From Verrucomicrobiota bacterium (lineage in GTDB: Bacteria > Verrucomicrobiota > Verrucomicrobiia > Chthoniobacterales > Xiphinematobacteraceae): a DNA stretch of 10,858 nucleotides. Location of the stretch: positions 1 through 10,858 of the forward strand of contig PSRL01000064.1 in NCBI GenBank assembly GCA_003176035.1. Reading direction: 5' to 3'. The position numbers and the translations under genes were made by a program. Shown here piece by piece: positions 7,454 through 10,858 of the stretch (position 1 is the stretch's first letter; each line of letters begins with the position of its first letter). Below the pieces are notes generated by a model, which was not told where the DNA came from, did no database searches, and saw only the letters and a program-made list of their open reading frames with translations.

Positions 7454-7622
7454 GCGTTTATTAGGTAAATAGTTACATATTGTTGTCAGAAATTTTTTGC
7501 CCAGGCGCGAAGCCACAACAGGGCCATATCTAATGATACGGACCCAATTGAGGCGAGAGTCAAAAAGGCCAGCAACCTCGTGGCAATTTCTTGCAACATG
7601 TAACTATTTAGTTAATAAATGC
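7454..7622. mobile_element. MITE-like element with terminal inverted repeats
   Basis: The left end (7454-7494) and the reverse complement of the right end (7585-7622) align over about 40 bases. In the outer 25 bases 22 match, with the shared core taaatagttacat, and the inner part (gttg-caagaaatt type) aligns with small gaps. The roughly 90 bases between are more GC-rich than the ends and contain no domain I can recognise. No transposase is inside and I cannot see a clear target duplication. It could be a deleted insertion sequence, a MITE, or a long hairpin of another origin. It sits directly upstream of the GNAT gene, whose promoter may lie within or beside it. Confidence 0.5.
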
Positions 7623-7713
7623 TTTACAGAGCAGATCAAAAAAAGAAGAAAAAAGGCAAAAAGGTCAATCGGCGTTTACCGTAGACATCCACATCCTACT
7701 TAAGGGTTACGTT

Positions 7714-7916
7714 TTATGCTGCAAAGACTTCGTGTAGAGTTTTTAAAACAGCAGCCAGTGTCTTGCTGCTCATGTTGCCCATTTTTTTGACCAATCTTGT
7801 CTTATCCAGAGACCTAATCTGGTCGAGTAAAATGAGTCCCTTTTTACCTGGAATACTATCGGGATTCTGTATGGCGCAAGCCTATTGCCTGTAGTCATCG
7901 GCGCGACGATTGATCT
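7714..7916 (-). pseudogene. mazF: MazF/PemK-type toxin remnant, frameshifted and 5'-truncated
   Basis: MazF toxins are mRNA-cleaving endoribonucleases of type II toxin-antitoxin systems. On the minus strand the C-terminal half is readable: SIVAPMTTGNR, then APYRIPIVFQ, then after a one-base frameshift near 7848-7850 GKKGLILLDQIRSLDK, TRLVKKMGNMSSKTLAAV and LKTLHEVFAA, ending in TAA (7716-7714). VAPMTT, LLDQIR, DK-x-RLVKK and the closing L-x-E-x-FA are family hallmarks. About 65 of the usual 110 or so residues remain; the N-terminal part with RGDVW is missing. The homology stops near 7916, where the phage-derived plus-strand gene begins, so a deletion or insertion joined the two. No antitoxin gene remains beside it. 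It cannot make active toxin. Confidence 0.75.
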
Positions 7917-8233
7917 TCTCTCTGAAGGCCGAAGGAAAGATTAAAGCACTCACAGCTGAGGTTGCGGAGATTCAGGGGAAATATAGTCAGCTTGAGGCCG
8001 ATTTTCAATCAAAGGGCCAGAGTATTGAAGGGTTGGCTTCTCAACGTCTCGCTGAGTTGATCGCTGCGACGGGAACACCGGTTCCTGCCAATGTGACTTC
8101 GCGCGGTGATAAATGCTGCGAGGAGTTGATCATTCGGTGAGCAGCAATTTCCGATCCGCAGGAGCAAACGCGTTTCTGGCGATCTTCGACAACAGCTCAG
8201 CAGGCACAAATTCTTTCAGGTAAATCCAACTAA
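7910..8233 (+). pseudogene. Phage pre-capsid coiled-coil protein, broken by an in-frame stop
   Basis: From TTG 7910 the frame reads a coiled coil, KIKALTAEVAEIQGKY...LEADFQSKGQSIEGL, then QRLAELIAATGTPVPANV. It meets TGA at 8138-8140 and continues in the same frame as AAISDPQEQTRFWRSS to a TAA at 8231-8233. Small coiled-coil proteins with an A-x-x-G-x-P-V-P segment and a DP-x-E-x-T-x-F-x-R tail are encoded just before the capsid gene in some prophages; they may act in scaffolding, though that role is inferred. The true start is uncertain, because its 5' end fuses with the MazF remnant. The TGA could be a mutated TGG. Without readthrough the product is a 76-residue fragment. Confidence 0.58.
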
Positions 8234-8241
8234 TTGTCATT

Positions 8242-9034
8242 ATGTTTAGTCCTGAAGCGGCAGATAAGTTGGATACTGTGCGCGGTCCGATTGTTGGAAC
8301 GCCTTCGCAGAGTTCGGATTTCACCAGTAGTTATACCGCAGCTGCTGATTCTACGGTTAGGGTAGTACCGGTGGTTCTTAATCGGCATAAGTTTAAGACG
8401 GTCCACTGTACGGCGAGGGAGGCATCTTCAACGGCGCTTAATATTTTGGAAAATGATTGAGGCGGCGACGAAGCAGTTGGCTGAGGATGTTTTAAAGGAT
8501 ATTTTGAGCGAGGTTACTGCGGCTAATTATGGTGCTACGGCTCAGACGTTGGCGGTGGAGGCTTTTAATTATAAGGCTGTGCTCAAGTTACGGGAAGCAT
8601 GCAGTTTGACAAAGATGCCAATTACGGATCGGGCGCTAGTGATTGATGATGCGTATTATACGAATCTTCTTGCTGATGAGGTGGTGAGTCGAAGTTTTGT
8701 TTTGCCGGTTTCTCAGCCAGGGGTTGTTGAGGGGCGATTGAATCGGATTGCTGGGTTTGATGTGTATCCCACAACGATTCTTCCGGATAATAAGGAAAAG
8801 TTGGTCGGTTTCGCAGCTCATCCAAGTGGATTGGCAATTGCTATGCGCTATTTGGTGCCTGTTGCAGATTATGATGAGGCCGGAGCGGTAACTAATCCCG
8901 ATACAGGACTGACGTTCGGATATCTTCGTTATACTGAGACGAGCAGTAATCGGATTTTTATTACTGTGGAGTGTCTCTACGGTTTTAAGGCAGCTATTGC
9001 GGAAGGGATTAGGCGGATTGTGAAGGCGGCGTAA
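8242..9034 (+). pseudogene. Phage major capsid protein remnant (frameshifted, N-terminus missing)
   Basis: Two frames together encode one protein. Frame 8242-8460 reads FSPEAADKLDTVR, DFTSSYTAAADSTVRV, PVVLNRHKFKTVHCT and then ALNILEND-stop. The frame open from 8453 picks up at once with IEAATKQLAEDVLKDILSEV, then AANYGATAQT, MPITDRALVIDDAYYTNLL, GRLNRIAGFDVYPTT, GFAAHPSGLAIAMRY and TGLTFGYLRY, ending at TAA 9032-9034. The order of blocks (TDRALVID, a GR-x-x-R-x-x-GFDVY turn, HPS-x-x-A-x-A-x-R, a C-terminal Y-G-F strand) fits a HK97-fold, P22-coat-like major head protein of prophages; this is from memory. A one- or two-base indel near 8453-8456 breaks it. The ATG at 8242 lies inside the fold, so some tens of N-terminal residues are lost. 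No intact capsid can be made. Confidence 0.72.
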
Positions 9035-9035
9035 G

Positions 9036-9060
9036 GGGTTACCCTTGGACATGTTAACCC
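9036..9060. promoter_or_regulatory. Small inverted repeat before the toxin-antitoxin pair
   Basis: GGGTTA at 9036-9041 and TAACCC at 9055-9060 are perfect inverses separated by 13 bases, just after the capsid stop and about 50 bases before the preferred DUF433 start. Toxin-antitoxin operons usually repress themselves through such sites, so this may be an operator. Six base pairs can arise by chance. Confidence 0.22.
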
Positions 9061-9110
9061 GAAGTGGGTATGTGTTGCTTTCGATAAAGAACAGTGGTAG
9101 AGTTTCGCCT

Positions 9111-9341
9111 GTGTCCAGCAGCTCTCAAGATCGCATTACATTTAACTCTTTTCAATGTGGAGGACGGCCTTGTATCCGGGGTATGCGTATTCGAGTGCAA
9201 GATATTCTCGAAATGTTGGCTAGTGGAGTTACAGAAAAGCAAATTCTAGCCGACTTCCCAGATCTGGAAACTGAGGATATTCGAGCCTGCCTCAAATATG
9301 CAGCGGCTCAAGCGAGCCACGCTGTACTGAAAGTAGCATGA
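9111..9341 (+). CDS. DUF433 antitoxin
   Basis: A 76-residue DUF433 (COG2442) protein, the antitoxin of a type II pair. It begins its fold at RITFNSFQCGGRPCIRG, the family signature, followed by a helix-turn-helix-like stretch MRIRVQDILEMLASGVTEKQILADFP and DLETEDIRACLKYAAAQ. It should bind DNA at its own promoter and neutralise the toxin encoded next. GTG 9111 is preferred because homologues start about 5-10 residues before RIT; ATG 9051 or TTG 9045 are possible and would add about 20 residues that look unlike the family. Its stop overlaps the next start in ATGA (9338-9341), so the two are translationally coupled. It appears intact although it lies between broken phage genes. Confidence 0.85.
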   Translation: MSSSSQDRITFNSFQCGGRPCIRGMRIRVQDILEMLASGVTEKQILADFPDLETEDIRACLKYAAAQASHAVLKVA

Positions 9342-9667
9342 AGTTGATTGTGGATGCACAATTGCCTCCTTGTCTGGCTCAGACGTTACGAAAATCCGGC
9401 TACGATGCTGTGGCTGTGCGTGAGATTGGACTTCAAGGTGCGGAAGACGGTGAGATTTGGACGTACGCGCTTGAGAAAAACGCCGCAATCATTACAAAGG
9501 ACGAAGACTTTTCCGAACGCTTGCTTCAGGCACGAATCTCGCCGGTGGTGGTATGGATTCGTGTAGGGAATATCACAAATGAAGCATTACTCCGGTGGTT
9601 CATACCTCTTCTACCTGTAATATTTGAGCGTATTGAATTCGGAGATAAACTTGTTGAAGTTCGCTAA
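9338..9667 (+). CDS. DUF5615 PIN-like toxin
   Basis: A 109-residue DUF5615 (COG4634, Mut7-C/PIN-like) protein, the predicted RNase toxin paired with DUF433. The N-terminal strand with its acidic residue, MKLIVDAQLPP (D6), the segment REIGLQGAEDGEIW (about 28-41) and the motif IITKDEDFSERL (about 51-62, D55/D57) supply the expected acidic residues of a PIN-type metal site. VVVWIRVGNITNEAL then leads into a C-terminal helix. Length is normal and the frame is intact. The ATG overlaps the antitoxin stop by four bases, as usual for such modules. RNase action is family-level prediction; its target RNA is not known from the sequence. Confidence 0.86.
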   Translation: MKLIVDAQLPPCLAQTLRKSGYDAVAVREIGLQGAEDGEIWTYALEKNAAIITKDEDFSERLLQARISPVVVWIRVGNITNEALLRWFIPLLPVIFERIEFGDKLVEVR

Positions 9668-9704
9668 GGAAGAATGCCGCTTATATGAATGGCTGCAATA
9701 AGCT

Positions 9705-9947
9705 ATGACAAATATCCAAGTAGAAATACCTGATTCGCTTTACCGCTCTGCACGAGAGATGGCAGAGCGAGAAGGTGTTCCATTGGAACAGCTTTGCAGT
9801 TTGGCATTGGCTCAAGCGCTTGGAGCCTGGATATCCCAAAGCAATATTGTTCATAAGGGAGCTAAGCCTGTCAGTAGAGAAGATTTTCTTGCTGTCATGA
9901 AAAAGGTTCCCCATAACCCTCCGGGGCCTGGTGATGAAATTCTATAA
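9705..9947 (+). CDS. Ribbon-helix-helix antitoxin-like protein
   Basis: An 80-residue protein starting MTNIQVEIPDSLYRSA, followed by helices REMAEREGVPLEQLCSLALAQALGAW. This beta-strand plus two-helix plan is a ribbon-helix-helix (CopG/Arc type) DNA-binding domain. The tail SREDFLAVMKKVP...PGDEI resembles the toxin-binding ends of solitary RHH antitoxins. It lies 37 bases after the DUF5615 toxin on the same strand and may share its transcript. No toxin gene follows; the next sequence is a broken phage gene. It could be an orphan antitoxin, a second regulator of the DUF433 module, or a prophage gene. The ribosome site is weak. Confidence 0.75.
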   Translation: MTNIQVEIPDSLYRSAREMAEREGVPLEQLCSLALAQALGAWISQSNIVHKGAKPVSREDFLAVMKKVPHNPPGPGDEIL

Positions 9948-9971
9948 CAGGCCATTCCACAGGTGGTTTCT

Positions 9972-10309
9972 ATGGTTAGCGCATTTCAGGTATAGCTAAG
10001 CGAGGGCTCTTTGACATTCCGATTTACGGGATGGCATTGAGAGAAGAAAAACTTGCAGATTTGGTCCAAATTATTTCCGAGGCAGAGATTCCGGTAGTCT
10101 GAAATGGTAAAACTTATGCCGAGCTGGTATCAGCTCCGGTTCTTGGCCAGGAGTTTGAGGTGGTGGGTTGATTGAGTCGTATCCGTCTGGCTAAGAACAG
10201 GGACAAAAAAAAGGCCCTTCGTCATTTTGAGTGGGTTGATGGGAGGGGATATGGCTGGCAATTGATCCGCGAGGCAATCCACTACTCACCATTGGAGGGA
10301 TTGTGTTGA
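9972..10309 (+). pseudogene. Phage head-completion-type protein, frameshift and internal stops
   Basis: ATG 9972 begins MVSAFQV and hits TAG at 9993. The neighbouring frame continues IAKRGLFDIPIYGMALREE, KLADLVQIISEAEIPVV, TGA (10100-10102), NGKTYAELVSAPVLGQEFEVVG, TGA (10169-10171), LSRIRLAKNRD...HFEWVDGRGYGWQL and IREAIHYSPLEGLC, ending at TGA 10307-10309. The layout (short MxSAF start, an NGKTY-x-A strand, Q-EF-x-VGG, a basic R-x-R-L-x-K strand, then G-x-x-Y) resembles small proteins encoded after the capsid gene in prophages, possibly head-tail joining proteins. Together these stretches make one plausible polypeptide of about 112 residues, so the gene is best read as decayed. Identification is from memory and moderate. 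Confidence 0.52.
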
Positions 10310-10318
10310 GGATCACAA

Positions 10319-10513
10319 TTGCCAGCCTTTCAAGAAGGTGTTCGTGCCTTTCTACCAATCCGAGAGCTGCTGGGCTGCGACTGGCAGTTCGAAAATCGGG
10401 ATGAACGGCTCCCTTCTTCTCTCTACTCATCTCAGCGGGGAGCCAAAAAAATCGATCAGCCAGAGGGAGACCAATGTAGCTGGGTAAGCGTGGCAACTTT
10501 GGTAGAAGAATAA
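10319..10513 (+). pseudogene. Possible phage gene remnant, unrecognised
   Basis: This frame directly continues the head-gene frame after its last stop. It reads LPAFQEGVRAFLPIRELL, GCDWQFENRDERLPSS and onward to TAA. The first 40 or so residues look protein-like, but I cannot assign a family. The second half overlaps the minus-strand IS66-like remnant from 10456, so at most the part before about 10455 is likely to be phage-derived. No ribosome site precedes the TTG at 10319. Confidence 0.28.
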
Positions 10514-10566
10514 TTTCCTAAACGAGGCAGAACATCCAGGAGGTAGTCGCGGATCTTATATGTACT
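10456..10566 (-). pseudogene. IS66-family transposase C-terminal remnant
   Basis: On the minus strand the bases from about 10566 down to a TGA at 10458-10456 read KIRDYLLDVLPRLGNY, SSTKVATLTQLHW, SPSG. The pattern Y-L-x-D-V-L-x-R-L, a short variable loop, then L-T-x-x-x-W is the typical extreme C-terminus of IS66 TnpC transposases, which move the element by DDE chemistry. Only about 35 residues remain. A stop lies just upstream in frame (near 10581), and a neighbouring frame there reads AQVN, which could be the preceding piece after a frameshift. No terminal repeat or other IS66 gene is visible. The match is short, so chance is possible. Confidence 0.45.
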
Positions 10567-10628
10567 AGTTCACTTGAGCTCTTGCTACACGGTACCTCTC
10601 ATGCACACATCGTCGGTCTAAAACTTGA

Positions 10629-10808
10629 TTCTTTGCACCTCAAATCTGTCGTGGATTGGCCTTGTGCACCTGGTGTTGCTGTAACTACGACGTCACCTCG
10701 ATCGCCGAGTTTTTTGACGCCTTCGTGTACGCCGAACTTAGCGCTGTGCTATGTGAAATCTGGAACGAAGTGCTACTTCGTGATGATATTACTTCGGCAA
10801 CTAAATAG
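10629..10808 (+). pseudogene. Possible phage tail gene scrap at the right edge
   Basis: A plus frame ending at TAG 10806-10808 reads YDVTSIAEFFDAFVYAEL then SAVLCEIWNEVLLRDD. It is amphipathic and protein-like, while the bases before it in another frame read LKSVVDWPCAPGVAV, so a frameshift near 10680 may split one gene. I associate such text loosely with prophage tail genes but cannot name a family. A perfect 6-bp hairpin, cgaagt-gct-acttcg, lies at 10766-10780. The bases from 10809 to the end are AT-rich with no feature seen. Confidence 0.22.
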
Positions 10809-10858
10809 ATAGCAATTATATTTTATTGGCGTACGCGACGAATTTATTTTGGAAAAAA

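Noticed and set aside
7497..7703. Plus-strand 68-codon open frame across the MITE-like element
   Set aside because: It spans the inverted repeat and an A/G-rich stretch, starts inside the repeat, has very basic low-complexity residues and matches nothing known.
10191..10496. Minus-strand 101-codon open frame
   Set aside because: It lies antisense to the phage head remnant and its first codons overlap the IS66-like reading in another frame; no family resemblance.
1..10858. CRISPR array or defence system beyond toxin-antitoxin genes
   Set aside because: No regularly spaced direct repeats of 25-40 bases and no cas, restriction or reverse-transcriptase motifs were seen.

Overview
The window reads as a chromosomal piece of a Gram-negative bacterium of about 48% GC. 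The best guess is a member of Verrucomicrobiota: the decayed phage capsid and head genes and the DUF433/DUF5615 pair look like sets I associate with that phylum, and a stand-alone phosphoketolase fits. This placement comes from remembered family resemblance, not from a search.

Left part (about 1-6100), ordinary chromosome. A partial C-terminus, possibly of a family 2 glycosyltransferase, runs off the left edge. Next come an Rrf2-type Fe-S regulator (216-689) and an RlmI-like 23S rRNA m5C methyltransferase (897-2066). A tight pair of unrecognised coiled-coil proteins with C-terminal membrane anchors follows (2333-2962 and 2976-3332). Last is a full-length xylulose-5-P/fructose-6-P phosphoketolase (3709-6093), which would cleave sugar phosphates to acetyl phosphate. 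Nothing in the window makes these genes one pathway; only the coiled-coil pair looks like an operon.

Middle (6094-7713). A gene-free stretch with a strong hairpin separates the convergent phosphoketolase and an AT-rich GNAT-fold protein on the minus strand. That protein has a long disordered N-terminus and an in-frame duplication in its acetyl-CoA-binding loop. An imperfect repeat found after the Rrf2 gene recurs here in inverted orientation. A 169-bp element with terminal inverted repeats (MITE-like) lies just upstream of the GNAT gene.

Right part (7714-10858), a graveyard of mobile DNA. A frameshifted MazF toxin remnant abuts a decayed phage head region. That region holds a coiled-coil pre-capsid gene with an internal stop, a frameshifted major capsid gene and a broken head-completion-type gene. 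Between capsid and head gene sit intact-looking toxin-antitoxin genes: a DUF433 antitoxin overlapping a DUF5615 PIN-like toxin, and a ribbon-helix-helix antitoxin-like gene without a toxin. The right edge holds a probable IS66 transposase tail on the minus strand and scraps that may be phage tail genes. The notable points are toxin-antitoxin genes persisting inside a dead prophage, three in-frame TGA codons in the phage remnants, the repeat pair and the odd GNAT protein. I see no complete new system that I can name with confidence.
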